Positions 21,255 through 31,634 of a DNA stretch of 39,895 nucleotides are shown here, in pieces (within the stretch, counting starts at the first letter, position 1; each line of letters opens with the position of its first letter). The stretch is from Hyphomicrobiales bacterium (GTDB taxonomy: Bacteria > Pseudomonadota > Alphaproteobacteria > Rhizobiales > Devosiaceae). The DNA is taken from contig JALSJY010000241.1 of assembly GCA_026989045.1 (NCBI GenBank), positions 1 through 39,895 on the forward strand, given 5' to 3'. The position numbers were made by a program, and so were the translations under genes. Under the pieces are notes generated by a model. The model was not told the origin of the DNA, did no database searches, and saw only the letters and a list, made by a program, of their open reading frames with translations.

Positions 21255-23408
21255 TTAGCAGGCTTTTTTCTTTGTTGCTGAACAAGGAATAATACGGTTT
21301 GTATGATTTTGTTTTTTAGCAAGAGTAGATTTTGCATATTCAAAAAACTCATCAGCGGGTAATGGTTTTGAATAATAATAGCCCTGAGCCTCTTCGCAAT
21401 TTTGTGCGTTTAAAAATAATATATGCTCCGAAACCTCAACCCCTTCGGCAATCACTTCAAGCCCCAAAGCGTGCGCCATTACTATCGTTGAATGAACAAT
21501 TGCACTATCCTGCTCGCTATAGGGAATATTTTCTAAAAAGCTTTTGTCAATTTTAATGCGGGTAAGTGGATATTTGACCAAATAGCTTAAAGAGGCATAA
21601 CCAGTGCCGAAATCATCAAATGCAATATGAATACCCCTTTCTTTAAGCTTTGCAAGTGGCTTGATAATATCGTCACCTTCAGAGTGGGAGATATTTTCGG
21701 TAATTTCTAATTCAAGTGCATGTGCAGGTAAGCCAGTCTCTTGCAAGACTGCATCAACATCTTCCTCAATTATACGAGCCTTAAATTGCGCTTCAAACAG
21801 GTTCACCGCAATTCTAAAATCAGGAAAACCATTTTCACGCCAAATCATTGCTTGTTTGGCAGCCTCTAACATTATCCACTTGCCAACATCATAAGATATA
21901 GGATTTTTTGCCAAAATATCAATAAAATCAGCAGGCGAAACAAGCCCTTTTTTATGGTGATTCCATCTAAGCAAAGCCTCAGCGCCAACTATTTCGCCAT
22001 TACTAAGTCTTACTTGTGGCTGATAATAAATTTCAAACGCATTATTATCAAATGCTTGCCTAAGCTCATTATTCAAATTGAGCTTAGCTTTAGCTACCTC
22101 TTTAAGAGGGGGGTTAAATAATTGATAAACGCATTCATTATTCTCTTTTGCAGACTGAAGAGCTATATGAGTATTTGAGAATAAAGCTTCACTATTATCA
22201 CCATGCATTGGAGCAATAGAAATGCCTGCCTTAGCCGTAATGCTAACTATTTGATTATTTATCTCAAATGGAGATTCTATAGCTTCAAACATATCTGCCA
22301 ATATATCAATGGCTATATCGGGATCAGATAAATGAGGGGGTGAAATCGTGATATAAAATTCATTACTGCAAGTTTTATATATAGAGGCACAATTGCTGGC
22401 TACAACTTGTAGCCTATTAGCTACATCTTTGAGTATTTTTTCACCAGCAGATTGACCAAGCGTGTTACTAATTGCCGTTACACCCATAAGCTCAATTGTT
22501 GTTATAACTATAGGATTATTGCTCTTACCTAAATGATTTATAATATCATTTTGCAAAAAAGCTTTGTTTGGAAGCCCTGTTAAGTTATCATAATAGGCTA
22601 ATTGATTTAACTTTTTTTCAGCTATAATTCGCTGTGTAATATCTTGAGCACTATAAGCGGCGGCATATACTTCATTATCCTCAGTATACATTGGAGCGGC
22701 AGAAATAGAGACATCAATTAACGAGCCATTTTTATGAAGTCGCCTGACTTTTAAATCAATTACACGTTCACCAAGCATTGTTTTATCAAGAATAGAGGTG
22801 CAATCAAACTGACTTTGTTCATCTTTGGGAAGGAGCATATAAGGTTTTCCCAACACCTCCTCAGCTTTATAGCCAAATAATTTTTCAGCCTCTAAACTCC
22901 AAGATATTACTTTTTTTTCTCTATTAAGCACAAAAATTGCAACTGGAGCAGAATCCATTACAGCTTTAAGAGTTTCTTTCGCTTTTTTTTCGTTTTCTAA
23001 AATTTGCTTTTTTTCAGTAATATCACGAATTACGCAAACTGTTATTTTGCCAGCTTTTGTTGGCATTGGGGCCAGCATAATATCTATATCAAAGGTTTTG
23101 CCATCTTTTCTTTGACCTTCAAACTTCATTCCAGTTTCAATACTGCGACCGCTATGATGGGTCATATGCTCTTTACGAATGCCAACATGATTTGCACGAA
23201 AGCGATTGGGCATCAGAATTTCCATGGCCTTGCCCAATATTTCTGATTTTTCAAACCCAAATAATTTTAAAAGCTTATTACTAGCGTCTTCAATTTTACC
23301 GTTTTCATTAACAATCAAAATTGCATCAGGATATTGCTCAAACAAAAAATCATTCTGCCACATTTGGCGAAGATTGCCTGATTCATTTTTTGATTTTATG
23401 TTACGCAT
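21255..23408 (-). CDS. PAS-PAS-GGDEF(degenerate)-EAL signalling protein
   Basis: Two PAS segments (FEQYPDAILIVNENGKIEDAS..., SAPVAIFVLNREKKVISWS...); GGDEF position reads CSNEF; EAL motifs intact (VGAEALLRWNHH, ELEITEN, AFDDFGTGYASL, EVIAEGVE). Confidence 0.92.
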   Translation of the reverse strand: MRNIKSKNESGNLRQMWQNDFLFEQYPDAILIVNENGKIEDASNKLLKLFGFEKSEILGKAMEILMPNRFRANHVGIRKEHMTHHSGRSIETGMKFEGQRKDGKTFDIDIMLAPMPTKAGKITVCVIRDITEKKQILENEKKAKETLKAVMDSAPVAIFVLNREKKVISWSLEAEKLFGYKAEEVLGKPYMLLPKDEQSQFDCTSILDKTMLGERVIDLKVRRLHKNGSLIDVSISAAPMYTEDNEVYAAAYSAQDITQRIIAEKKLNQLAYYDNLTGLPNKAFLQNDIINHLGKSNNPIVITTIELMGVTAISNTLGQSAGEKILKDVANRLQVVASNCASIYKTCSNEFYITISPPHLSDPDIAIDILADMFEAIESPFEINNQIVSITAKAGISIAPMHGDNSEALFSNTHIALQSAKENNECVYQLFNPPLKEVAKAKLNLNNELRQAFDNNAFEIYYQPQVRLSNGEIVGAEALLRWNHHKKGLVSPADFIDILAKNPISYDVGKWIMLEAAKQAMIWRENGFPDFRIAVNLFEAQFKARIIEEDVDAVLQETGLPAHALELEITENISHSEGDDIIKPLAKLKERGIHIAFDDFGTGYASLSYLVKYPLTRIKIDKSFLENIPYSEQDSAIVHSTIVMAHALGLEVIAEGVEVSEHILFLNAQNCEEAQGYYYSKPLPADEFFEYAKSTLAKKQNHTNRIIPCSATKKKAC

Positions 23409-23726
23409 AAAAGTTGCCCTTCAGATTCCCAATAAGCTCTTATAAAAAATTGAAGTTAATGGCTATTTAAGTGCAATCTATATTGTAACAATCATAACTT
23501 TATGTTTAATAAACTGTTAATTTAAGATTGGTTTTTTTCAAAAAAATAAAATAATGAAAACACCCAACAATATTTTGCTAATATTATCCACAGGCAGCTT
23601 ATTTGATGCTAAGGGCGTGACTTTATAATAGTTAATGCTTGGCTTAATGATTTAAATGTGGTTTTAGTCCGATAATAAAAGCGATGATAAAACATTCGCA
23701 TAGTTAAAAGTTGGGAGGCTTTTTAC

Positions 23727-24602
23727 TTGGATATGATGCAATTACTAATTTCTGGTCTGGCAAATGGCTGTGTTTATGGCTTAATAGCACTTGGCTTTGT
23801 TTTGATTTATAAAGCCACCGAGGCGGTGAATTTTGCTCAGGGCGATTTTATGATGCTTGGGGCATTTATAACTATCTGGCTAACTAACACTGAATATTTA
23901 GGCCTAAATTTTTATCTAGCAGTGCCAATAGCTATTTTAATCATGGGCGTGCTTGGTTATTTGCTTGATATTTTAGTCATTAGACGCATGTTTGGCCAAC
24001 CACAAATTGCTGTGGTTATCCTAACAATTGCGCTTGGTTTTATCATTCGTTTTGTAGTTGGGGCAATATGGGGGCATGATCCGCATTTACTAGAAACCCC
24101 ATTTGCAGGCAAAGAGCTTAAAATTGGCGCGCTGGTTTTGGGCTATGAAGAAATAGCGGTAATTATTGTCACGCTGTTACTTACCTTTATGCTGTTTACA
24201 TTTTTTAGAAAAGCTAAACTTGGTCAAGCAATGCAAGCTGCCTCACAAAACCAATTGGCCGCTTATTATGTTGGCATTCCTGTTAAAAAAATTCAAAGCC
24301 TTGTTTGGGCGCTGGCGGGCATTGTTGCCGCAGTTGCAGGGGCATTATTTGCCTCAAAGGGGGCAATTGATCCGTCAACTGGCTTGTTAGGCATTAAAGC
24401 CTTTGCCGCCGCAGTAATCGGCGGTTTTGGCTCATTACCTGGGGCGCTGATTGGTGGGCTTATCATTGGTGTTGTTGAGCCATTTGCTGCCTATTATTTA
24501 CCCGCTGGTTATTCACAAGTCGCCCCTTATGCAATTATGTTATTGGTGTTAATTTTTAGACCCGCTGGCCTATTTGCCCAAATGCAAAATAAGAAAGTTT
24601 AG
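23727..24602 (+). CDS. livH: LivH-type branched-chain amino acid/carboxylate ABC permease
   Basis: GLANGCVYGLIALGFVLIYKATEAVNFAQGDFMMLGAF. Confidence 0.9.
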   Translation: MDMMQLLISGLANGCVYGLIALGFVLIYKATEAVNFAQGDFMMLGAFITIWLTNTEYLGLNFYLAVPIAILIMGVLGYLLDILVIRRMFGQPQIAVVILTIALGFIIRFVVGAIWGHDPHLLETPFAGKELKIGALVLGYEEIAVIIVTLLLTFMLFTFFRKAKLGQAMQAASQNQLAAYYVGIPVKKIQSLVWALAGIVAAVAGALFASKGAIDPSTGLLGIKAFAAAVIGGFGSLPGALIGGLIIGVVEPFAAYYLPAGYSQVAPYAIMLLVLIFRPAGLFAQMQNKKV

Positions 24603-24613
24603 GGGAAAAGCTA

Positions 24614-25711
24614 ATGCGATTTGTTTTTAAACGATCTTATGATGATGATATAAAATTATTCAAACACCGCCCGCAATTTATCTATTATCTGCTGTTGCTA
24701 ATTTTACTCATTGCTTTGCCTTGGTTGATTGATGACTTTTTTTTAGGTGAGGCAACAAATGTTTTAATCTGGGCAATTGCTGGTATGGGTTTAATGGTAT
24801 TAACGGGCTTTACGGGGCAGGTTAGCCTTGGTCATGCGGCCTTTATGGCATTGGGCTGTTATCTAAATGTAATATTGATGCAAAATGGCGTACCCTTTAT
24901 AATATCTTTGCCCCTAGCTGCCATTCTCACGGGATTTGCAGGCGCTATAATTGCCCTGCCGGTATTGCGCTTGCACGGGATTTATTTAGCTATCGCAACT
25001 TTGGCAATTTCAATTCTTACCGAAGATATTATTGTTATTGCAAAAAATTGGACTGGCGGAGTGATGGGGCTTGTTGCTGAGCCGATAGAGATTTTTGGGC
25101 TTGATATTGATCGTTACGGCACTCCTGTTTTATTTTATTTTGTTGTGTTGTTTATTGTATTATTTGTGTTGATGGTGGTTCGAAATCTTACCCGCGCCCC
25201 ACTTGGTCGGGCTTTCACCGCCATTAGAGATTCAGAGGTTTCTGCCCAAGCGCTGGGCGTGAATGTTACAAAAACTAAAGCAACTTCTTTTGCTATCTCT
25301 TGCGCTATTGTTGGTCTTGCTGGCGGCCTGCTTGGTCATTATGCTGGCGCGTTTAATCATGAGACCTTTAATTTAGTGTTTTCAATCCAATTATTATTGA
25401 TGATTGTTATTGGTGGGCTTGGCTCAATTCATGGGGCGTTTTTTGGTGCAATAATTGTTGGTTTTTTACCGCAGTTAATCGCTATCACTCGTGGTTCGAT
25501 TTCCTCTATTTTTAATCTTGGCTCTTTACCACTACCCGGAATTGAAAGCGCCGCCTTTGCCTTTATTCTCATTGTTTTTATATTATTTGAGCCAAGAGGA
25601 ATTTATGGGCTTTGGATTAAAATAAGAACCTATTTTGAACTATTTCCATTTTATCGCAAGAATATGTTTAAACGTCAAAAAACCTATCTTAAAACTGAGC
25701 GTATGAAGTAA
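24614..25711 (+). CDS. livM: LivM-type ABC permease
   Basis: GLMVLTGFTGQVSLGHAAFMALG, IVGLAGGLLGHY, MIVIGGLGSIHGAFFGA. Confidence 0.9.
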   Translation: MRFVFKRSYDDDIKLFKHRPQFIYYLLLLILLIALPWLIDDFFLGEATNVLIWAIAGMGLMVLTGFTGQVSLGHAAFMALGCYLNVILMQNGVPFIISLPLAAILTGFAGAIIALPVLRLHGIYLAIATLAISILTEDIIVIAKNWTGGVMGLVAEPIEIFGLDIDRYGTPVLFYFVVLFIVLFVLMVVRNLTRAPLGRAFTAIRDSEVSAQALGVNVTKTKATSFAISCAIVGLAGGLLGHYAGAFNHETFNLVFSIQLLLMIVIGGLGSIHGAFFGAIIVGFLPQLIAITRGSISSIFNLGSLPLPGIESAAFAFILIVFILFEPRGIYGLWIKIRTYFELFPFYRKNMFKRQKTYLKTERMK

Positions 25712-25736
25712 AAGAAAGCAAGAAGAAGGTAAATAT

Positions 25737-26513
25737 ATGAGCCTGCTAACCCTTGAAAATGTTACACTAAGTTTTGGTGGTCTTAAGGCCGTCAACAATG
25801 TCTCATTTCATGTAGGAAAGGGCGAGACATTTGCGATCGTTGGGCCAAATGGAGCCGGCAAATCAACCGTTTTTAATTTGATTTCACGTATTTATAACCC
25901 AGATTGCGGCGATATAAAATTTGCTAATAAATCTATTTTAGGCCTTCGCCCCGATCAAATTCCATTTCTTGGCATTGCTAGAACCTTTCAAAATATCGAG
26001 CTTTTTGAGCAATCAACCGTATTGCAAAACCTGCTGGTTGGCCGCCAAAGACATCGTAAAAGCAACCTTATAACCGAGATGTTTTTTGCCCCCTCTGTGC
26101 GTGATGAGGAGCGCCGCCACCGTCAAGTAGTTGAAGAGGTTATTGAGTTTTTAGAATTGCAGGCCTATCGCGATAAATTTATTGCAGGCTTGCCTTATGG
26201 AGTGCGAAAAATTGTTGAGTTGGCACGCGCATTAGCTACCGAGCCGCAAGTTTTATTGCTTGATGAGCCAGCCTCTGGTCTCTCTCTTGAAGAGACTAAT
26301 GATATGATTTTTTGGATCGAAGATATTAAAAAGCAAATGGGCATAACCGTTTTAATGGTTGAGCATGATATGAATTTGGTAAGTTCAGTTTCTGATAGAG
26401 TTTTGGCGCTTGCGGACGGCAAAGAATTAGCAATTGGCACTCCTGAGCAGGTGCAGAACCACCCTGCAGTTATTGAAGCATATATTGGCACTGGTAAGAG
26501 GATTGTTTCATGA
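25737..26513 (+). CDS. livG: LivG-type ABC ATP-binding protein
   Basis: GPNGAGKSTVFN, GIARTFQNIELFEQSTVLQNLLVGR, LLLDEPASGL. Confidence 0.92.
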   Translation: MSLLTLENVTLSFGGLKAVNNVSFHVGKGETFAIVGPNGAGKSTVFNLISRIYNPDCGDIKFANKSILGLRPDQIPFLGIARTFQNIELFEQSTVLQNLLVGRQRHRKSNLITEMFFAPSVRDEERRHRQVVEEVIEFLELQAYRDKFIAGLPYGVRKIVELARALATEPQVLLLDEPASGLSLEETNDMIFWIEDIKKQMGITVLMVEHDMNLVSSVSDRVLALADGKELAIGTPEQVQNHPAVIEAYIGTGKRIVS

Positions 26514-27319
26514 ACAAAAACCCTAACAACCAAATGCCTGTGTTAAGAGATGCGCCTGTGCTTAGAATTGAAAATCTTGAAAGCTATTATGGACCAATAA
26601 TGGCAATTAGAGGCGTTAGCCTTGAAGTAAGAGAGGGGCAGATTGTCACTATCTTGGGAGCGAATGGTGCTGGCAAAACTACATTGTTAAAAACTATTTC
26701 AGGTGTGATGACTCCCGCCAAAGGTATTATCGAGTTAAATGGTGAGAATATTAGCACGCTTGAAGCCGATCAAATAGTAAAAAAACATATGGTACATGTG
26801 CCAGAGGGGCGTGAAATTTTCCCGCTTCTTAGTGTTGAAAAAAACATTTCCATTGGCGCTTATGTAAGAAAAGACAGGGAGGAAATTAAACGTGATGAGG
26901 AAATGGTTTATTCTTATTTCCCGATATTAAAAGAGCGAGCCAAACAGCAAGCAGGCACTCTTTCTGGTGGCCAACAACAAATGTTAGCGATTGCACGCGG
27001 CCTTATGGCAAAGCCAAAGATTATGTTGCTTGATGAGCCAAGCCTTGGCCTCTCGCCGCTTTTGGTTGAAGAAATTTTCACCATTTTAAAGCGGCTAAAT
27101 GTTGAGCAAAAAGTCACCATGGTTTTAGTTGAGCAGAACGCAAAAGTTGCGCTTGATGTCGCGGATTATGGTTATGTAATGGAATTAGGTCGTATTGTTA
27201 TGGCTGATGATGCAGATAAGTTAGAAAATTCTAAAGATATTCAGGCCTTTTATCTTGGGGTGAGGCAAGATAATGAACGTGGTCAGCGTCGCTATAAGCA
27301 AAGGAAAACTTGGCGATGA
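26510..27319 (+). CDS. livF: LivF-type ABC ATP-binding protein
   Basis: GANGAGKTTLLKTISG, VPEGREIFPLLSVEKN, LSGGQQQMLAIARGLM, LLDEPSLGLSP. Confidence 0.92.
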   Translation: MNKNPNNQMPVLRDAPVLRIENLESYYGPIMAIRGVSLEVREGQIVTILGANGAGKTTLLKTISGVMTPAKGIIELNGENISTLEADQIVKKHMVHVPEGREIFPLLSVEKNISIGAYVRKDREEIKRDEEMVYSYFPILKERAKQQAGTLSGGQQQMLAIARGLMAKPKIMLLDEPSLGLSPLLVEEIFTILKRLNVEQKVTMVLVEQNAKVALDVADYGYVMELGRIVMADDADKLENSKDIQAFYLGVRQDNERGQRRYKQRKTWR

Positions 27320-29226
27320 GTGATTTAGAAAAAACAAGAATACCTACTCAAGTAATTCCAGCTCAAGAAATAATTGATGGCGTGTCCACCAATAAGGATT
27401 TATTTAACGGCCCTTATTATGTTGATGGCTGTGATACTATTACAAAATTATTTGCGCTTAGGTGCAAACAGCTTGGTAAAAAAACTGCCCATCGTGAGAA
27501 ACACCTTGGCATTTGGCATGATTATTCATGGCAAGCTTATTTTTCTCACGCCCGCAAAATTGGCCTTGGGCTTTTAACATTAGGCTTAAAGCGAGGCGAC
27601 ACAGTTTCTATCCTTTCAGAAGATAATAAAGAATGGCTTTATTGCGATATGGGTGTGCAGTGCGTTGGGGCAATTACCTCGGGTGTTTACACCACTGATT
27701 CGCCTTCTCAGTTGGCATATTTAATTAATGATTCTGGTTCAAAATTTCTCTTTGTTGAAAATGATGAGATGTTAGACAAATATCTTGAGATTAAAGATGA
27801 AGTGCCGACTTTAGAAAAAATCATTATTTATAATCGAGATGGTTTGCATGATTTTAAAGATAAAAAGGCACTTTTTCTTGATGAGCTTTATGATTTGGGT
27901 GAAAAATATCATCAAACTAATCCAGAAGTCTTTGATGCTGAAATAACTAAATCCACCCCTGATGATGTTGCATTGTTAATCTATACCTCTGGCACAACAG
28001 GTCAGCCAAAGGGGGCAATGTTATCAAATGAAAATATTATTTTTGCGGTGGCATCTTCTCTCCATGTTCTGCCCTATTCAGAAGGGGACAACCAGCTTTG
28101 TTTTCTCCCCCTTTGCCATGTGCTAGAGCGCTCAAGCTCAGTTTATTCACCTATTGCCAACAAGACTATTGTTAATTTTGTTGAAAGCACCGAGACAATA
28201 TTTGATAATTTACAAGAAGTAGCGCCAGATGTTTTCACCGCCGTTCCGCGTGTGTGGGAGAAGATTTTTTCTCGCGTGGCTCTAATGGCACAAGATGGAA
28301 CAGATTTTGGCAAATGGGCTTATAACAAGGCGCTAAAAACAGGCCTGCAACGTGCTGAATATTTGATACAGAGCAAACCAGTTCCATTTTTGATTGAAGC
28401 AAAATATCGTTTTTGGGACTTTTTTGTGTTTACCAATTTACGCCGTATGCTGGGCATGAATAATTTACATCGGGCAATAACTGGTGCTGCGCCAATTTCA
28501 CCCGATTTGCTAAAATATTATCGAGCTATCGGGGTTAATCTAGTTGAAGGGTTGGGGCAGACCGAGGGCGCTGGCATTACCTCAATAAATACTTTAGCAA
28601 AAAATAAAAACGGCACGGTTGGCCCTGCAATCCCTGGTGTGCATATTCGTATTGCAAAAAATGGTGAAATTCAATTTAAGGGAGCAAATGTTTTCCCTGG
28701 ATATTGGCAAGCACCTGACAAAACCAAAGAGACAATGACAAAAGATGGTTATCTAAAAACTGGCGACGTTGGAGTTTTAGATGATGATGGATTTTTAAAA
28801 ATTACAGGCCGCTTAAAAGATATTATTATCACAGCAGGGGGTAAAAATATCACTCCTTCTGAAATTGAAAATAAGTTAAAAGCCAGCGCTTATATTTCTG
28901 ATGCGGTGGTAATTGGTGATAAGCGCAAATATCTCACTTGTTTAGTGATGATAGATCAAGAAAATGTAGAAAAATTTGCACAAGACAAAAAAATACCGTT
29001 TAATGACTTTGCTTCTTTATGTGCGGCCAAAGAAGTGCAAGAGCTTATTGGCTCAACAATTGAGGCTGTTAATCAGGATTTTGCTAGGGTTGAGCAGATA
29101 AAGAATTTTGCGCTTATTGACATAATCTTAACAGCAGAAGATGATGAACTTACAGCTACTATGAAATTAAAGCGATCATTTGTAGAGAAAAAATATAAAC
29201 CACTAATCGATAGCTTATATAAATAA
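27316..29226 (+). CDS. AMP-forming acyl-CoA synthetase/ligase (long-chain type)
   Basis: LLIYTSGTTGQPKGAMLS, GLGQTEGAGITSIN, KTGDVGVLDDDGFLKITGRLKDIIITAGGKNITPSEIE; ATG at 27316 overlaps livF stop (ATGA). Confidence 0.93.
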   Translation: MSDLEKTRIPTQVIPAQEIIDGVSTNKDLFNGPYYVDGCDTITKLFALRCKQLGKKTAHREKHLGIWHDYSWQAYFSHARKIGLGLLTLGLKRGDTVSILSEDNKEWLYCDMGVQCVGAITSGVYTTDSPSQLAYLINDSGSKFLFVENDEMLDKYLEIKDEVPTLEKIIIYNRDGLHDFKDKKALFLDELYDLGEKYHQTNPEVFDAEITKSTPDDVALLIYTSGTTGQPKGAMLSNENIIFAVASSLHVLPYSEGDNQLCFLPLCHVLERSSSVYSPIANKTIVNFVESTETIFDNLQEVAPDVFTAVPRVWEKIFSRVALMAQDGTDFGKWAYNKALKTGLQRAEYLIQSKPVPFLIEAKYRFWDFFVFTNLRRMLGMNNLHRAITGAAPISPDLLKYYRAIGVNLVEGLGQTEGAGITSINTLAKNKNGTVGPAIPGVHIRIAKNGEIQFKGANVFPGYWQAPDKTKETMTKDGYLKTGDVGVLDDDGFLKITGRLKDIIITAGGKNITPSEIENKLKASAYISDAVVIGDKRKYLTCLVMIDQENVEKFAQDKKIPFNDFASLCAAKEVQELIGSTIEAVNQDFARVEQIKNFALIDIILTAEDDELTATMKLKRSFVEKKYKPLIDSLYK

Positions 29227-29247
29227 CATTCATAAAGGGAGAAAAAT

Positions 29248-30408
29248 ATGAATATTTTGAAGAAACTTACGGCAGCGCTGGCAATTTCTGCCTCGCTGAT
29301 TGCAGGCGCTTATGCGCAACAAGGGGTAACAGATACAGAAGTCGTCATTGGTTCAAACTCTGATCTATCAGGTATTTTTGCAGCCTTTGGTGCGCCATCG
29401 GTAAAAGCTGCGCAAATGTATTTTGATGAAGTTAACGCCAATGGTGGTGTGCATGGACGGCAAATTAAATTTGTTGTTGAAGATCACGCCTATTCATTGC
29501 CAAAATCGGTTCAAACTGTAAATAAGCTGGTCAATAAAGACAAGATTTTTGCTATGTTCTTGCAAATTGGCACACCAATGAATATTGCCTCTTTCAAATT
29601 GCTTGAGCCTAAGGGAATTCCAAATGTCTTTCCTATGACTATGGCAAGACAATTGGTTGAAGAGCCTATTGCTCTGCGTTTTTCACCAGGTGCATCTTAT
29701 TATAAGCAAATTCAAACTGGCGTTAAATATCTTAACGAAACAAAGGGTGGAAAAAACATTTGCGCTATGTATATTCCAAATGATTTTGGCATGGAGATCA
29801 AAGAAGGCTCTGTTGATATAGCAGCTGAAATGGGTCTAAACTTTGCAGCAGAAACTACTCATAAACCAGATGATGCAGACTTTGTTGGTGCTATTTCTAA
29901 ACTTAAAGAAGCAAATTGTGAAATCATAACAATGGCTCTTGGTGTGCGCCAAACTATTACAGCTTACGGCACAGCTAAAAAGCTTGGCTTCACAAATGCA
30001 AGCTTTATTAGCTCAGCCCCAGGCTTTCACTCAGTTATGGCAAAAGTTCCAGGCGGTGTAACCGAGGGTCTTTATGCAGCGGCTGTTTGGGCTGATATTT
30101 TACCACGTATGGACAACCCAATAGTTGGCCTATGGGCAAAAAGCTATATTGAAGCAACTGGTGAAAAACTACCAGGCACTGGTGCTGTTCTTGGTCGTGC
30201 AGGTGCAGAAACTCTAGTTCGTGGGCTTGAAGCTGCGGGCAAAGATTTAACAGCTGAAAGCTTTAGAAAAGGCCTAGAAAGCCTAAATTATAAAGATGAA
30301 ATTCTTGATGCTCAAATGACACTGTCAGCAACAGATCATGAAGGCATTGATGAGGTTATTGTTTCTGTAATTGAAAATGCTAACTGGAAAGAAGTTTTCC
30401 GCCAATAG
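29248..30408 (+). CDS. LivJ-type periplasmic ligand-binding protein
   Basis: Signal peptide (AGAYAQQGVTDTEVVIGSNSDLSGIFAAFG); Peripla_BP_6-like. Confidence 0.92.
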   Translation: MNILKKLTAALAISASLIAGAYAQQGVTDTEVVIGSNSDLSGIFAAFGAPSVKAAQMYFDEVNANGGVHGRQIKFVVEDHAYSLPKSVQTVNKLVNKDKIFAMFLQIGTPMNIASFKLLEPKGIPNVFPMTMARQLVEEPIALRFSPGASYYKQIQTGVKYLNETKGGKNICAMYIPNDFGMEIKEGSVDIAAEMGLNFAAETTHKPDDADFVGAISKLKEANCEIITMALGVRQTITAYGTAKKLGFTNASFISSAPGFHSVMAKVPGGVTEGLYAAAVWADILPRMDNPIVGLWAKSYIEATGEKLPGTGAVLGRAGAETLVRGLEAAGKDLTAESFRKGLESLNYKDEILDAQMTLSATDHEGIDEVIVSVIENANWKEVFRQ

Positions 30409-30431
30409 TCTTTTAAAATTTAAAATAAAAT

Positions 30432-30465
30432 AAAGGCGCTTCTCGTTAAAGGAAGCGCCTTTTTA
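30432..30465 (+). terminator. Rho-independent terminator of the liv/acyl-CoA-ligase operon
   Basis: AAAGGCGCTTC-loop-GAAGCGCCTTTTT. Confidence 0.88.
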
Positions 30466-30487
30466 TCTATAAGAGAAGCAGCTTTTT

Positions 30488-31612
30488 TTACAGCTTCTTC
30501 ACAATAACATTGCCAACCGAATAGCCTGCGCCAAATGAGCAGATAATTCCAAGTGCGCCTTTTTCTAAATCTTGGCTATATTGTGCAAAGGTAATGATTG
30601 AGCCAGCGGAAGATGTGTTTGCATATTCTTGTAAGATATTTGGTTGCTCATTTGGCTCTGGCACTCTGCCTAAAACCTTGCGTCCAATCATATCATTCAT
30701 TGATTTGTTAGCCTGATGAAGCCAAAGCCTTTTAATGTCAGTAATTGCAATATTTTGCTCTTTTAAATGCTCAACTATTAGGTTTGAAACCATTGGCACT
30801 ACTTCTTTAAAGACTTTTCGACCATTTTGCATAAATTGCATATCACGCTTATCCTCCATTCCATTGGGATAAGAGCGGCGTAAAAAACCAAAATTATTTC
30901 TAATATTATTTGAATATTGTGTAGCGCATTTTGTGGCAATAATTTCAAATTGATTGTCGCCATTTGCAATTTCAGCTTTCTCAATCACAACTGCCGTGCA
31001 GACATCACCAAAGATAAAGTGACAATCTCTATCTCGCCATTCAACATGACCTGAGCAAATTTCAGGATTAAGCATTAAGACAGATTTTGCTGAGCCAGAT
31101 TTAATCATATCGGCAATAACCTGCATGCCAAAAGTAGCCGAAGAGCAGGCAACATTCATATCAAAGCCAAAGCCTTTAATGCCCAAAGTGCTTTGCACCT
31201 CAATTGCAATTGCTGGATAAGCGCGCTCAAAATTTGAAGCTGCAACAATTACGCAATCAATGTCTTTTGCTTGCTTGCCTGCTTTTTTAAGTGCTTTTTT
31301 TGCGGCATTAACGGCCATTTCAGCCATGATGGATAATTCACTATCTTGGCGTTTTTCTAAAATAGGGTGCATAATTTCTGGGTTAAGAATACCAGATTTA
31401 TTCATCACATGGCGGCGCTCAATTCCCGAAGCTTTAAAGATAAATTCTTCACTAGAATATGGCACAGGCTCTCGCTCACCCTTAGCAATCTCTGTTGCAT
31501 ATTTTTCATTTTGTAAATCAGCATAGGCGTTAAATACTTTTACCAACTCCTCATTTGAAATTACTTCCTCAGGGGTGAAAACCCCAACTCCAGAAATTAC
31601 TATTTTTGTCAT
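30488..31612 (-). CDS. Beta-ketoacyl-ACP synthase III family protein (FabH-like, possibly beta-ketodecanoyl-ACP synthase type)
   Basis: Cys-His-Asn triad: NVACSSATFG, LWLHQANKSMND, EYANTSSAGS; elongated N-terminal insertion relative to E. coli FabH. Confidence 0.87.
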   Translation of the reverse strand: MTKIVISGVGVFTPEEVISNEELVKVFNAYADLQNEKYATEIAKGEREPVPYSSEEFIFKASGIERRHVMNKSGILNPEIMHPILEKRQDSELSIMAEMAVNAAKKALKKAGKQAKDIDCVIVAASNFERAYPAIAIEVQSTLGIKGFGFDMNVACSSATFGMQVIADMIKSGSAKSVLMLNPEICSGHVEWRDRDCHFIFGDVCTAVVIEKAEIANGDNQFEIIATKCATQYSNNIRNNFGFLRRSYPNGMEDKRDMQFMQNGRKVFKEVVPMVSNLIVEHLKEQNIAITDIKRLWLHQANKSMNDMIGRKVLGRVPEPNEQPNILQEYANTSSAGSIITFAQYSQDLEKGALGIICSFGAGYSVGNVIVKKL

Positions 31613-31634
31613 TAAATATACCTTTGTAATAAAT

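Noticed and set aside
21332-21556. 74-aa plus-strand ORF opposite the EAL gene
   Set aside because: Antisense to a coding EAL domain; no independent evidence.
24166-24390. 74-aa ORF on the plus strand inside livH
   Set aside because: Out-of-frame overlap with a well-supported permease gene.
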